DNA of 36,072 nucleotides, from positions 1-36,072 of the forward strand of contig JAFVFH010000071.1 of assembly GCA_017475525.1 (NCBI GenBank). The letters run 5' to 3'. The notes below the pieces were generated by a model. It was given only the letters and a program-made list of their open reading frames with translations, had not been told where the DNA came from and searched no databases. Position 1 is the stretch's first letter. The number at the start of each line of letters is the position of its first letter. Below, in pieces: positions 1 through 7,666 of the stretch. The translations under genes were made by a program, and so were the position numbers. This DNA is from Alphaproteobacteria bacterium. Lineage in GTDB: Bacteria > Pseudomonadota > Alphaproteobacteria > RF32 > CAG-239.

Positions 1-93
1 TAATGGCTTTGTCCTCGGCGGCGGGGTGATAAAGTCTGTATAACGGCTTGTCTAGAGCACTTTTCGGCGGGCTCGCAAATTAAAAGATAAACA

Positions 94-137
94 ATGTCAT
101 ACCTAAAGTCAGCGCAAGTCTGACGAATAAGGTATCT
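94..137. repeat. REP-like palindrome
   Basis: An outer arm ATACC (99-103) pairs with GGTAT (131-135), and an inner arm GTCAG (108-112) pairs with CTGAC (120-124). The flanks (GTCAT at 96-100, ATCTT after) match the GTCAT/ATC ends of the other palindromes in the window. It looks like a degenerate member of the same family. Confidence 0.45.
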
Positions 138-150
138 TCGATATAGATTT

Positions 151-181
151 CCCCCTTACACAGTGTAAGGGGATAGGGGGG
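151..181. repeat. Perfect 10-bp palindrome with G-rich flank
   Basis: CCCCTTACAC (152-161) pairs with GTGTAAGGGG (163-172) around a single base, and a second G run follows (176-181). The C5...G6-GATT outline resembles the palindrome at 9915-9948. It is probably an intergenic repeat; without a T run on either side it is a poor terminator. Confidence 0.45.
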
Positions 182-216
182 ATTAAAATACTGCTTTGTT
201 TATATACTAATTCGTA

Positions 217-258
217 GACCCCGTGACGTTTTTGCTAAAAGCAAAAACGAGGGGTGAC
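217..258. repeat. REP-like palindrome
   Basis: ACCCC (218-222) pairs with GGGGT (251-255) around a 10-bp stem, CGTTTTTGCT (227-236) with AGCAAAAACG (240-249). The unit ends in GAGGGGTGAC. It shares the plan [CCC.TGACG]-hairpin-[CGAGGGRTGAC] with the unit at 29432-29470, so the two are copies of one palindromic family. Confidence 0.6.
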
Positions 259-418
259 TTTTGGTGGATTCTTGGGATTTGCCTAACGGCAAAGCGAGCG
301 ATGACTCTTTAAACAATGCATTAAAATAATTTTTCTTTACTTTATTGCAAATATATGCTTTAATAAAAATTGGATATGAAAGAAATTTTATATCAAGTGT
401 CTTGTTAGGCGCGGAGCT

Positions 419-614
419 GTTAGAAAGCTTTTAATAGTAGGCAGTGAGGATAACACTGCATAAGTGTTATTTTTTTATAACACGATTATCCCCGACATAC
501 AGTCGGGGAACTGATGGTGAATGTTCAAGATTTTTATCCAAAGACCATTAGAGTCATTTCCTACTATATGATTTTCTAACTTCCCCGACCGCTCCTTCAA
601 GGTGCGGTTTTTTT
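419..614 (+). promoter_or_regulatory. Structured RNA leader A (type 2) upstream of surface protein A
   Basis: Stem P1 pairs TTAGAAA (420-426) with TTTCTAA (573-579). Stem P2 pairs TAGTAGG (435-441) with CCTACTA (560-566). Inside lies a 7-bp hairpin, CCCCGAC (490-496) with GTCGGGG (502-508). The 3' strand of that hairpin plus two bases (502-510) is also perfectly complementary to 581-589, which lies just before the terminator stem and overlaps it by two bases. A further stem pairs TGATGGT with ACCATTA, followed by GAGTCATTTC; the same core occurs in leader F. The layout implies a choice between hairpin and terminator-proximal pairing, meaning transcription attenuation. The ligand or effector is unknown, and I could not place a convincing promoter. 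Confidence 0.75.
588..614 (+). terminator. Intrinsic terminator closing leader A
   Basis: ACCGC (588-592) pairs with GCGGT (604-608), with an inner CCTT/AAGG extension, and a T run ends at 614. It sits 28 bases before the start of gene A, so it would stop transcription before the gene unless read through. Confidence 0.8.
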
Positions 615-642
615 AGTTTTAATAATAAATGGAGATAATTTG

Positions 643-1623
643 ATGAAAAAGATAATTTTGATTTCAAGTATGCTAGCAACTAGATGTGTGGCAATACATG
701 ATTTAGCGACACCACCAAGATGTGATGAATATGATTATGATCATTGCTATTATATTTTTACTGATGACAACGGTAATACACATAAAGCCCATTTTGGTTA
801 TGATGTCGGTAGTGGAGATGAGGGAGACTTAGAACATTATGATACTTTTCAAGGAGAAACAGTATATAACAGTGACGGAAAAGTCGTAAAAGAATATAAA
901 CCCAAAGATGGATATGAATATGAATCGTATTCGCCGGAAAATATGTATCAAACTGCAGCTTATGAATATACCGGCGATAAGTTAACACAAAAAACGACTT
1001 ATTACTCCAATGGTAATACTTCTACACAAGAGAATTATAATACAAATGGAGATTTAACACAAAAAACGGCTTATACGCAATCGGGGCAGGCATCAACAAT
1101 AACAAATATTTATGATGGAGACATACTAAGGGAAAGTATATATACAACAAACGGACTGGATGCTCAGTTTAACGTAGATAGTAGTACAGGTAATGGTCTT
1201 TTGGGGAATGGCGGAATAACTACTTTTTTTAAAAACATAGACGCTTTTAATGCAGATGGCATTGCCTTTGGACATGTGTGGTATGACAATGACGGAAACA
1301 TCATTAAAGAACAAGCGACAAGTAGGACTGATTTTGATATGGATAATGATGCTTGGCCAGAAATATCGGATGAAGATCGTGAAGCAGGAGTTACTCTTGA
1401 AAGTATGGGTATCTTCTCTGAAGTTTACGTTGATGATTTCAATGCGTATCTTGAAAATTTAAATAAAAAGACGATAGAGGTTAAAAATGCAGATGGAAGT
1501 ACAACAATTTATGATAAAGCCGGTAATGTACTTGGTTTTAAAAACAAGCGTATCTACACCGTTGAAGAAGCAACAAAGCTTTCCAAGCCGAGAGGAAATA
1601 CTTTTAAGATAAGATATAAATAA
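643..1623 (+). CDS. Exported YD-repeat-like surface protein A with KRIYT tail
   Basis: A 326-residue protein of unknown function, probably exported. The N-terminus (MKKIILISSMLATRCVA) looks like a short signal peptide. The body has imperfect tyrosine/asparagine-rich repeats of the YD/MORN-like kind (for example TYYSNGNTSTQENY, TNGDLTQKTAY, VWYDNDGNIIKEQ). The last 45 residues contain DGSTTIYDKAGNVLGF followed by the tail KRIYTVEEA...LSKPRGNTFKIRYK, which is shared with proteins B, C, E, F and G. I chose the ATG at 643 over an in-frame TTG at 640 because GGAG (631-634) is then eight bases upstream. Transcription is likely controlled by leader A. I infer a cell-surface or secreted role from the repeats and signal; no enzymatic motif is visible. 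Confidence 0.85.
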   Translation: MKKIILISSMLATRCVAIHDLATPPRCDEYDYDHCYYIFTDDNGNTHKAHFGYDVGSGDEGDLEHYDTFQGETVYNSDGKVVKEYKPKDGYEYESYSPENMYQTAAYEYTGDKLTQKTTYYSNGNTSTQENYNTNGDLTQKTAYTQSGQASTITNIYDGDILRESIYTTNGLDAQFNVDSSTGNGLLGNGGITTFFKNIDAFNADGIAFGHVWYDNDGNIIKEQATSRTDFDMDNDAWPEISDEDREAGVTLESMGIFSEVYVDDFNAYLENLNKKTIEVKNADGSTTIYDKAGNVLGFKNKRIYTVEEATKLSKPRGNTFKIRYK

Positions 1624-1630
1624 TAAAAAG

Positions 1631-1659
1631 CGCTCGGATAAAAAATCCGAGTGTTTTTT
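1631..1659 (+). terminator. Intrinsic terminator after gene A
   Basis: CGCTCGGAT (1631-1639) pairs with ATCCGAGTG (1645-1653), followed by a T run to 1659, eight bases after the gene A stop codon. Confidence 0.85.
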
Positions 1660-1669
1660 AAAATTACTC

Positions 1670-1697
1670 TTGCAATCTCAAAAAAAAGGCATATAAT
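1670..1697 (+). promoter_or_regulatory. Candidate sigma-70-type promoter for the DUF4167 operon
   Basis: TTGCAA (1670-1675), a 16-base spacer and a perfect TATAAT (1692-1697), about 110 bases before the DUF4167 start. Judged by eye only. Confidence 0.5.
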
Positions 1698-1809
1698 AAC
1701 CTCATAAATAAAGCAGGCGGTTTTGTTTTTTGCCTGCGGTTTATTTCCAAAGAAATACATTTTTAGTTTTAACAAAGAGCCGTTAAGGCTTGATTTTAGG
1801 TGTTTTGAT

Positions 1810-2349
1810 ATGAAAAAAAACAATAATAAGTTTCGTGGTAATAACAACAATAATAACAATATGTATAACTTAAACTATCGATTCGACAGTGTCAGTCCGG
1901 CAGGAAAATTTTCCGGCACGGCGCTTGATTTGATTAAACGTTATAATGAGCTTGCCAAAGAGGCACACGCTTCGGGCAACTATGTCGAAATGGAAGTTTT
2001 TCGCCAATATGCCGAGCACTATCGCAAGATTGTAACGGAAATCAACGAACGCAAGGCTGCAAATCAAGCACAGAATCAACAAAATCAACAAGCCAAAGTA
2101 GAGGAAAATCAGGAGCAACAAGCCTCGACTTCTTCTGAGCAAAATGCGACGGCACAAGTTCAAGCCTCAACAGAAGCTGCGCCTGAGCAAGCTATCACGC
2201 AACAGCCCTTGTCATTAAAGAAAAAGACTTTGAAAATTGTTGAAGTCAAAGAAAACGACAATGTGATTAAAGAGGCTGAAACAGATAAGCCCAAACGCAC
2301 CTACAAACGCAAGACAAAAGAAGAACCGGCAGAAGCAGCCGCTGTTTAA
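1810..2349 (+). CDS. DUF4167 domain protein
   Basis: A 179-residue protein. After an Asn-rich N-terminus it has the signature of the alphaproteobacterial DUF4167 family: NYRFDSVSPAGKFSGTALDL, then a helical stretch ending in YAEHYRKIV. The remainder is low-complexity Gln/Ala/Glu-rich sequence ending in a basic KPKRTYKRKTKEE segment. The biochemical role of the family is not established to my knowledge. The frame stays open upstream to 1723, but the ATG at 1810 matches the family N-terminus and has AGGTG about eight bases before it. Its TAA overlaps the ATG of the metallophosphoesterase (TAATG), which indicates translational coupling. Confidence 0.85.
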   Translation: MKKNNNKFRGNNNNNNNMYNLNYRFDSVSPAGKFSGTALDLIKRYNELAKEAHASGNYVEMEVFRQYAEHYRKIVTEINERKAANQAQNQQNQQAKVEENQEQQASTSSEQNATAQVQASTEAAPEQAITQQPLSLKKKTLKIVEVKENDNVIKEAETDKPKRTYKRKTKEEPAEAAAV

Positions 2350-3494
2350 TGATGCAAAGACAAAGGAAGAAGATGATGGTGTTCTTTTTTGGCATGCTTA
2401 TTCTTGTTGTGGCGGCAATTGCCGTGACATACAAAACATTGACGGGATATGCTTCATTTTCCGCTGTTTCGAAGATTTTGATTTTGCTCATTCTCACGGC
2501 ATCTTGGTTTTCGCCGATGTGGCTAAGGTGGATCAGAAACGGATATGAAATTTTAAACGGAACATTTTATGATATTGCCTATAAGCTCGGCTATTTTATG
2601 ATGGGATTTGTGCTCATTTTAGCAATGCTCCTTATTTTGCGCGATGTGCTGTGGTATGTGGTGTATTTTATCTCAAGGATAAAGGCACTCAATCCGGATA
2701 ATGCGCATGCCATCAATGTCGCCAATTTTATCACTGTTTTATTGGCGTTGACGGCCTCGTTTTATGGGGTGTATGAGGCGCATAAATCCCCTGATGTGAG
2801 GCAAATCAATATTTCGGATAATCGCATTAAAGAAAAAGTCAAGTTTGTGATGGCGTCTGATTTTCATATCAACCAATCAACACCCGTTTGGCATATTCAA
2901 AAAATGATAGACATCATCAATAAACAAAATCCGGATTATATTTTGCTTGTGGGCGATATTGTGGACGATGAGCCGGAGCGCACGATAGAAAAGTTCAAAA
3001 TGCTTGAAGCTTTGAGGGCAAAAAAGATTTATATTTCGCTCGGCAATCATGAATATTATCACAAGCCTTATGCATGGATGATCGAGTTCAATAATTTAGG
3101 TTTTGAAGTGTTGCACAATACAGGTGAAAAAATTGAAAACACCGGCGTGTATGTCGGTGGGGTGCCTGATGTGGGCTCAACAAGTGTAAACTACGACAAA
3201 GCTTTGGCAAACTCTGAGGATACATATAAAATTTTGCTCTCTCATGCGCCGACCGATTTTAAGGATATCGATAAGACAAAGTTTGATATTCAGCTTTCCG
3301 GACACACGCACGGTGGGCAAATTTTTCCGTTTCAATATATCACCAAAAGAGCAAATGACGGCTATTTGGCAGGGCTTTATGAAACAGATGATGCTGATTT
3401 GTTCGTATCTCGCGGAGCCGGTTATTGGGGGCCTCCGATGCGAATTTTGGCAGAACCTGATATTGCTGTTTTGAATTTGGAGCCTTCAAAATAA
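2349..3494 (+). CDS. Membrane-anchored calcineurin-like metallophosphoesterase
   Basis: A 381-residue protein with about four hydrophobic segments in the first 145 residues, then a calcineurin-like phosphoesterase domain. The metal-binding motifs are all present and in order: DFH (near residue 170), GDIVDD (near 201), GNHEYY (near 232), SHAP, and GHTHGGQ (near 317). This is the YaeI/YkuE-like subgroup of predicted membrane-bound phosphohydrolases; some members act on UDP-diacylglucosamine or related lipids, but the substrate here cannot be told from sequence. It overlaps its neighbours by one base on each side (TAATG junctions), so DUF4167, this gene and the next form one operon. ATG at 2349 or 2352 are both possible starts. 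Confidence 0.9.
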   Translation: MMQRQRKKMMVFFFGMLILVVAAIAVTYKTLTGYASFSAVSKILILLILTASWFSPMWLRWIRNGYEILNGTFYDIAYKLGYFMMGFVLILAMLLILRDVLWYVVYFISRIKALNPDNAHAINVANFITVLLALTASFYGVYEAHKSPDVRQINISDNRIKEKVKFVMASDFHINQSTPVWHIQKMIDIINKQNPDYILLVGDIVDDEPERTIEKFKMLEALRAKKIYISLGNHEYYHKPYAWMIEFNNLGFEVLHNTGEKIENTGVYVGGVPDVGSTSVNYDKALANSEDTYKILLSHAPTDFKDIDKTKFDIQLSGHTHGGQIFPFQYITKRANDGYLAGLYETDDADLFVSRGAGYWGPPMRILAEPDIAVLNLEPSK

Positions 3495-3922
3495 TGTCTT
3501 TGAGTTTTGAAGAGGGTATGAAGATTGCCTTTGAATTTGATGTTTCAACTGCAAAAGATTGTGCGGTGGTTTATAGCATCAGTTTTTTGAAAACAAGTGA
3601 AAACAGAGATAAGGCCTATGCTTATGTGAAAGCGCATGAAGGGTGCAAAACCTTGGATGATACGCCATGTGGTAAAACACTTTGCGAAAAGGGGTATCAG
3701 GCAACAAATGAGGTTGCAACAGATGAAATTAAAAAAATTTGGAAGACGGCATCCGAGCGTTTTATCAAATCTGCAAGCGGAAATTTGAGGGCGTTTGTGG
3801 ATGGAGCAGATAAGCGAAGCACCTTTTGCATGGTGGAAACGCCTGAGATATGCAAAAACGATAAAATCAAAACAATCAATGGCGTCGACAAGTTTTCCTT
3901 TTTGGAAAAATTTCAAAAATAA
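3494..3922 (+). CDS. Hypothetical 142-residue protein
   Basis: I do not recognise this protein. It has no signal peptide or membrane segment. It contains several cysteines (CAVVYS, GCKTLDDTPCGKTLC, STFCMVETPEIC) and mixed charged sequence. The start overlaps the metallophosphoesterase stop by one base, which supports expression as the last gene of that operon. The cysteine pattern is not a recognised zinc finger or iron-sulphur motif. Confidence 0.7.
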   Translation: MSLSFEEGMKIAFEFDVSTAKDCAVVYSISFLKTSENRDKAYAYVKAHEGCKTLDDTPCGKTLCEKGYQATNEVATDEIKKIWKTASERFIKSASGNLRAFVDGADKRSTFCMVETPEICKNDKIKTINGVDKFSFLEKFQK

Positions 3923-3925
3923 TGC

Positions 3926-3954
3926 TTGCATTTTAAAACAAAAAAGCTTAAAAA
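3926..3954 (+). promoter_or_regulatory. Candidate promoter for the ferredoxin gene
   Basis: TTGCAT (3926-3931), a 17-base spacer and TAAAAA (3949-3954). The same CTTGCAT -35 with a 17-base spacer occurs before rpmF and the tRNA-Pro gene, which supports it as a housekeeping promoter form here. Confidence 0.4.
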
Positions 3955-3993
3955 GAGGCTTTGATATATCAATTTAATTTTAGGAGAATTTAT

Positions 3994-4233
3994 ATGCCTT
4001 CAGTTGTTAATGATAGCTGTATTAAATGCAAAGCTTGCGCAAGTGTTTGTCCGGTTGATGCTTTTCATGAAGCAGAAAATCAACTCGTTGTGAATCCGGA
4101 TGTTTGCATCGATTGCGGTGTGTGCATTTCTGAATGCCCGCAAGAAGCAATTTGCAATGATGCAGATGCTGATCCTGAAGTTGTTAAGTTCAATGCAGAA
4201 CAAGCAAAAGTTTGCCCGAATGCAAACGACTAA
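3994..4233 (+). CDS. 2[4Fe-4S] ferredoxin
   Basis: A 79-residue low-potential electron carrier. It has two complete clusters of the clostridial type, CIKCKACASVCP and CIDCGVCISECP, each with the CxxCxxCxxxCP spacing, separated by about 28 residues. The C-terminal 25 residues are acidic. It lacks the 7Fe pattern of the common aerobic alphaproteobacterial FdxA, which fits an anaerobic metabolism. I chose ATG 3994, with AGGAGA at 3982-3987, over the upstream extension to 3961. It appears monocistronic, with its own promoter and terminator. Confidence 0.92.
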   Translation: MPSVVNDSCIKCKACASVCPVDAFHEAENQLVVNPDVCIDCGVCISECPQEAICNDADADPEVVKFNAEQAKVCPNAND

Positions 4234-4260
4234 TGCTTGAAATGAGCGTTTAACAAAAAG

Positions 4261-4285
4261 CCTCAAGTTTTCTTGAGGTTTTTTT
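4261..4285 (+). terminator. Intrinsic terminator after the ferredoxin gene
   Basis: CCTCAAG (4261-4267) pairs with CTTGAGG (4272-4278), followed by seven T. The T run abuts the -35 box of the leader B promoter. Confidence 0.9.
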
Positions 4286-4286
4286 G

Positions 4287-4315
4287 TTGACTTTGATATA
4301 AAACTCAGGCATAAT
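4287..4315 (+). promoter_or_regulatory. Promoter of leader B
   Basis: TTGACT (4287-4292), 17 bases, CATAAT (4310-4315). The same -35 / 17 / C-first -10 arrangement stands at the same distance before leaders C, D, E and G. Confidence 0.7.
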
Positions 4316-4321
4316 TAAAAT

Positions 4322-4481
4322 ATAACCAAAATGGTTATGGTGTCCATAAGGCATTTTCTAAACATCACACTCCTTAAACGGGAGTTTTCGAAATAAGCAC
4401 ATTTTGTGACGAATAAGGAAGGCTGAGTTTAGACAGTTTTATGGCTCCCACTTTGGATTTTTTATCTAAAGTGATTTTTTT
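4322..4481 (+). promoter_or_regulatory. Structured RNA leader B (type 1) upstream of surface protein B
   Basis: Pairings visible by eye: P0 ATAACC (4322-4327)/GGTTAT (4333-4338); P1 CCATAA (4344-4349)/TTATGG (4439-4444); P2 TCTAAAC (4357-4363)/GTTTAGA (4427-4433); P3 ACTCC (4369-4373)/GGAGT (4381-4385); a small CACA/TGTG hairpin at 4398-4408. The core reads GGAG, CGAAATAAG, TGTG, then CGAATAAG, as in leaders C, D, E and G. GGGAG (4380-4384) can alternatively pair with CTCCC (4445-4449) at the foot of the terminator. Conserved core, conserved geometry and differing stem sequences across copies argue for a functional RNA. Confidence 0.85.
4449..4481 (+). terminator. Intrinsic terminator closing leader B
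   Basis: CACTTT (4449-4454) pairs with AAAGTG (4468-4473), extended by GAT/ATC, with a T run 4475-4481. It ends 26 bases before the gene B start codon. Confidence 0.85.
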
Positions 4482-4507
4482 AATGTTATGTTAGAGGAGT
4501 GAAACTC

Positions 4508-5341
4508 ATGAAAAAAATATTTTTATTCTTTTTTCTTTTTACATTTTCGTTGCATGCTGAAATTATCGCCTCCGGCAATGATTGTGGCGATGATTGCCAC
4601 TGGGAAATTGATGCTCGGACAAAAACTTTAACCATTACAGGAAACGGCGCCATCAAGGATTATGAGCGCATTTACTCAGCAGACGCAATGGAGTACACAA
4701 CATCTGCACCATGGCGCGAATATGTTTACCAAGTTGAAAACGTGAATATCGGTGAAGGGATCACAAGTGTCGGTTATGATGCTTTTGAAGATATGTATTC
4801 AGTTAAAAATGTTTCTTTGCCAAGCACTTTGACGGATATTAAAGATCTGGCATTTCATACCTGCACCAACTTGCAGGAGATTACTCTACCTGAGAAGTTA
4901 AAAAACATAGGAGACGCCGCTTTTTCCGCTTCTGCCCTTCGATCTGTCACATTTCCAGAAAGTTTGGAAAGCATCGGACAGTATGCTTTTCCGATGCTAA
5001 AAACTGCCATTTTACAATCGGCAAAAGATTTAGCACTTGGCGCATTTGGCGATGATATTGCCGGTAGAAATGATACATGGAATCAATCACGTCTCGAAAA
5101 TTTATATTGTCAAACCGAGTTAATGGAAAAATGCAACAAGATTGCTTCAAGCCTTGGTATTGAAGCAACGGAATATAAAAAACTGCCGAATGGTCGTTAT
5201 GCTGTTAATGAAAAACAATTTCTCAGCTTAACCGACATTCAAAACGGTCGTATATATACACCTAAACGCATATACACCATCAAAGAAGCCGAAATGGTTT
5301 CCAAACCGACGGGTAATACTTTTATGATAAGATATAAATAA
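4508..5341 (+). CDS. BspA-like leucine-rich-repeat surface protein B with KRIYT tail
   Basis: A 277-residue exported protein. The signal peptide is MKKIFLFFFLFTFSLHA. A BspA-type N-module follows (SGNDCGDDCHWEID, then LTITGNGAIKDY), then about four leucine-rich repeats of the Treponema/BspA type (NVNIGEGITSVGYDAF, LPSTLTDIKDLAF, LPEKLKNIGDAAF, FPESLESIGQYAF). The C-terminus is the shared tail KRIYTIKEA...SKPTGNTFMIRYK. BspA-like repeats usually mediate binding to host or microbial surfaces; that role here is inference. ATG 4508 is chosen over GTG 4499 because GAGGAG (4493-4498) then has nine-base spacing and the signal peptide begins cleanly. It lies under leader B and ends two bases from the convergent TM1266-like gene. 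Confidence 0.9.
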   Translation: MKKIFLFFFLFTFSLHAEIIASGNDCGDDCHWEIDARTKTLTITGNGAIKDYERIYSADAMEYTTSAPWREYVYQVENVNIGEGITSVGYDAFEDMYSVKNVSLPSTLTDIKDLAFHTCTNLQEITLPEKLKNIGDAAFSASALRSVTFPESLESIGQYAFPMLKTAILQSAKDLALGAFGDDIAGRNDTWNQSRLENLYCQTELMEKCNKIASSLGIEATEYKKLPNGRYAVNEKQFLSLTDIQNGRIYTPKRIYTIKEAEMVSKPTGNTFMIRYK

Positions 5342-5343
5342 AG

Positions 5344-5583
5344 CTAAAAGAACATGGCTTGTGCCGTGACGCCTTTGATGGCGTTGAGCTCTTCAACCAA
5401 GTGTTCAACATCTTCTGAAAAGGTATCCATCACCACATGTATCAAGCGAATATTGCGCTTTTCATAAGGCAGACCTAAGCGACTGACAATGCAATCTGAA
5501 AAGTGGTGCAAAAGGGCATTGACTTCGGGGATTTGGGTAAAGTCTTCAATTTTAATGCCTAAGGTTGCAAGTTCTTTGTTCAT
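5344..5583 (-). CDS. TM1266-like ACT-type (NikR C-terminal-like) regulator
   Basis: A 79-residue protein resembling the TM1266 family, annotated elsewhere as an iron-only hydrogenase system putative regulator. Features supporting this are a central stretch (LLHHFSDCIVSRLGLPYEKRN), where family members have a DYIIGRMGIPY-like sequence, then a strand and a helix (VVMDTFSEDVEHLVEELNAI) and a short final strand, as in a ferredoxin-like ACT fold. No DNA-binding domain is seen. Its ATG overlaps the TGA of the antiporter gene (ATGA), so the two are translationally coupled. No hydrogenase gene lies in the window. Confidence 0.6.
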   Translation of the reverse strand: MNKELATLGIKIEDFTQIPEVNALLHHFSDCIVSRLGLPYEKRNIRLIHVVMDTFSEDVEHLVEELNAIKGVTAQAMFF

Positions 5584-7508
5584 GAATTTTCTCCTTTATC
5601 TGAAGTTGAAGGTTGATCACCGTTTAAGTTGTGTAAAAATTGTTTTTCCATTTTTAAATATTGATCCAAAAGCCATTGTGAACGGCTGATGGTGAAAAGC
5701 GAAATAATAAGCAAAACAAATGTCATCTTTGTGTTTTCGGTTAAAAACTGGTGAACCGCCGTCATAATGAAAAACATCACAAGCAAAAGCCTGAAACTTG
5801 TTAAAATCAAAAGAGGCAGACGGTTGGCAGATCTTCCATACCATAGCACAGCGTAGATTTTAGCAAGTCTTTCGTTAGAAATCAACAAGTTTTTGACTGT
5901 TTCTTTGTTGTCTTTTAATACATTTTTGAAAAGAGATTGGCTTGAGGGAATGCAGTTTTGATTGTTGCTGTTTTCGTTGCAAATCGGCAAATCATCTTTT
6001 TGGGGAGCTTTTTTCAAATGGAGCTTGATAAGAAGGGAATTGATGCTATCATCAGCCCGCAAGTTCCACCCGATAAGTCCTTTTAAAAATGGAGCCATGA
6101 CAAGCAAAACCGTTGCCGTCAAGAGGATGCGCATCGGCACATTTGGCAAATACAAGCTTGCAAACGGGCGCACAACTTGAGAAAACAGTGCTATGATAGT
6201 ATATAAGATGAGCGAAAATAAAATGATTCGAATAAAATAGCTCTTAAACAAAGCACGCCAGAGTTTTTCTTCCGTCATGGTCGCATTTTCTGATTTGGTT
6301 GCTTGATCAATGTAATCGTGCCATTTTTGAGGCAAAATTCTATCAAGAAATTTGTAGGCTCTCGGTGCGGAATTAATCATAATCGGGGTTAAAAAGGTGG
6401 TGATGACCGAAACAGCAACAATAATCGGATAAACAAACGAATCTAAGACTTCTAAACTCATCCCGAGCGAAGCGATAATAAAAGCAAATTCACCGACTTG
6501 CGCAAGCGAAAAGCCGCCTTGAACGGCTGTTTTAAGATTCTGCCCTGAAATCACAAAACCGAAGACGGAAAAAAGTGATTTACATATCAAAACAACAAGT
6601 GTGATAATAAAAATCGGGTAGGCGTAAGTGATAAACATATCAGGGTCAACCATCATTCCAACCGTCACAAAGAAGACAGCCCCGAAAAAGTCTTTGAGTG
6701 GTTTGATAACATTTTCAATGCGGTGTATGGCACCTGTTTCGGAAAGAAGCGAACCCATGATGAATGCACCGAGCGCCGATGAAAAGCCGGAATAGACTGC
6801 TAAACTGACCATGGAAAGAGCAAGTGCAATCGAAACAAGAAGCAGCATTTCATCATTAAGAAAAGAATCTAATTTCTTTAAGACAGTCGGAATAATATAT
6901 ATACCGACGACGAAACATAAAATCAAAAAAGTAAAGAGCTTTAGTGTGCTCAGACCGAGTTCTTCACCGTTGATGCCTTTACCGATGGCAATAGTCGGTA
7001 GCAATACGAGGAGAAGTATGCCCATAATATCTTCAATTACCAAAACTCCAAATACAAGGTCGGTAAACTTTTGTTTCTTGATTTTCAAATCATCAAAAGC
7101 CTTGATGATAATTGTTGTCGACGACATTGAAATCATTGACCCCAAAAAGAAACTGTCTATGGTGCTCCAACCTAAGAAAAGACCGGCGTAGTAACCAAAA
7201 AACAAAAGCAAAAAGATGTTGAGTGTGGCAGTCAAAAGTGCAGATTTTCCGACACTGACCATTTTGTTAAAACTGAATTCTAGTCCAAGCGAAAATAAAA
7301 GAAAGATAACGCCTATATCTGCCCATAAAATAATGTTTTCTCTATCAGAGACCGTCGGCAGAAAATTAAGATACGGACCGGCTAAAATACCTGCAAGAAG
7401 ATAACCCAAGACCATCGGTTGTTTGAGTTTCTTGAAAATTAAAGTCGTTATGGCGGCATAAACCGTTATCAGCATTAAATCAACAATTAAGGGGTGAAGT
7501 TCATGCAT
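5580..7508 (-). CDS. CPA2-family cation:proton antiporter (Kef-type)
   Basis: A 642-residue inner-membrane transporter. The first 385 residues show the CPA2 pattern: about 12 hydrophobic segments, FLLFSLGLEFSF, SMSSTTIIIKAF, VFGVLVIEDIMGILLL (the ion-binding ED region) and SLAQVGEFAFIIAS. These proteins exchange K+ or Na+ for H+. Instead of the usual cytosolic TrkA-N/RCK domain there is a C-terminal extension of about 250 residues with two to four more hydrophobic segments (near 420-480 and 565-610) and a charged linker. GAGG lies about ten bases before the ATG. The gene is coupled to the TM1266-like gene downstream. The precise ion is unknown. Confidence 0.88.
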   Translation of the reverse strand: MHELHPLIVDLMLITVYAAITTLIFKKLKQPMVLGYLLAGILAGPYLNFLPTVSDRENIILWADIGVIFLLFSLGLEFSFNKMVSVGKSALLTATLNIFLLLFFGYYAGLFLGWSTIDSFFLGSMISMSSTTIIIKAFDDLKIKKQKFTDLVFGVLVIEDIMGILLLVLLPTIAIGKGINGEELGLSTLKLFTFLILCFVVGIYIIPTVLKKLDSFLNDEMLLLVSIALALSMVSLAVYSGFSSALGAFIMGSLLSETGAIHRIENVIKPLKDFFGAVFFVTVGMMVDPDMFITYAYPIFIITLVVLICKSLFSVFGFVISGQNLKTAVQGGFSLAQVGEFAFIIASLGMSLEVLDSFVYPIIVAVSVITTFLTPIMINSAPRAYKFLDRILPQKWHDYIDQATKSENATMTEEKLWRALFKSYFIRIILFSLILYTIIALFSQVVRPFASLYLPNVPMRILLTATVLLVMAPFLKGLIGWNLRADDSINSLLIKLHLKKAPQKDDLPICNENSNNQNCIPSSQSLFKNVLKDNKETVKNLLISNERLAKIYAVLWYGRSANRLPLLILTSFRLLLVMFFIMTAVHQFLTENTKMTFVLLIISLFTISRSQWLLDQYLKMEKQFLHNLNGDQPSTSDKGENS

Positions 7509-7666
7509 AATTTTTATTCCTCATTTTTTATCATTGCAAAACATGATAATGAGGAAATATTAATATTTTTATAAATTACAAGCATATTTTTTTGCGTTGC
7601 TCTTGCGTATGGAAGTTTTGAAACCCATATATGAATTATGTTTTAACAAAGGGAGATTTTTTGATT

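Larger units (their letters stand above)
1..418. other. Non-coding left end with palindromic repeats
   Basis: I see no convincing coding region or RNA gene here. The stretch carries three palindromes, listed separately, and AT-rich sequence up to the first structured leader. The gene that ends or begins to the left of the window is not visible. Confidence 0.5.

Noticed and set aside
96-170. CRISPR array among the short palindromes at the left end
   Set aside because: The repeats are of different sequence and irregular spacing, and no cas gene is present in the window.
419-614. Assignment of the leaders to a known riboswitch (c-di-GMP, cobalamin, SAM, T-box)
   Set aside because: None of the invariant sequence blocks of those classes that I can recall is present in either core, so I leave the class unnamed.
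1554-1859. Minus-strand frame of 101 codons over the gene A end and the DUF4167 start
   Set aside because: It crosses a terminator and the start of a recognised family on the other strand, and its sequence is low-complexity Leu/Phe from A/T runs.
4406-4426. Possible leader peptide in the type 1 leaders (GTG, then a codon, then AAT AAG or AAT AAA)
   Set aside because: The repeated GTGnCGAATAA string reads as V-x-N-K in all five copies, but the frames end at different points, no ribosome-binding site lies at a normal distance (GGAG is about 20 bases upstream in leader B), and the bases are better explained as the conserved RNA core.
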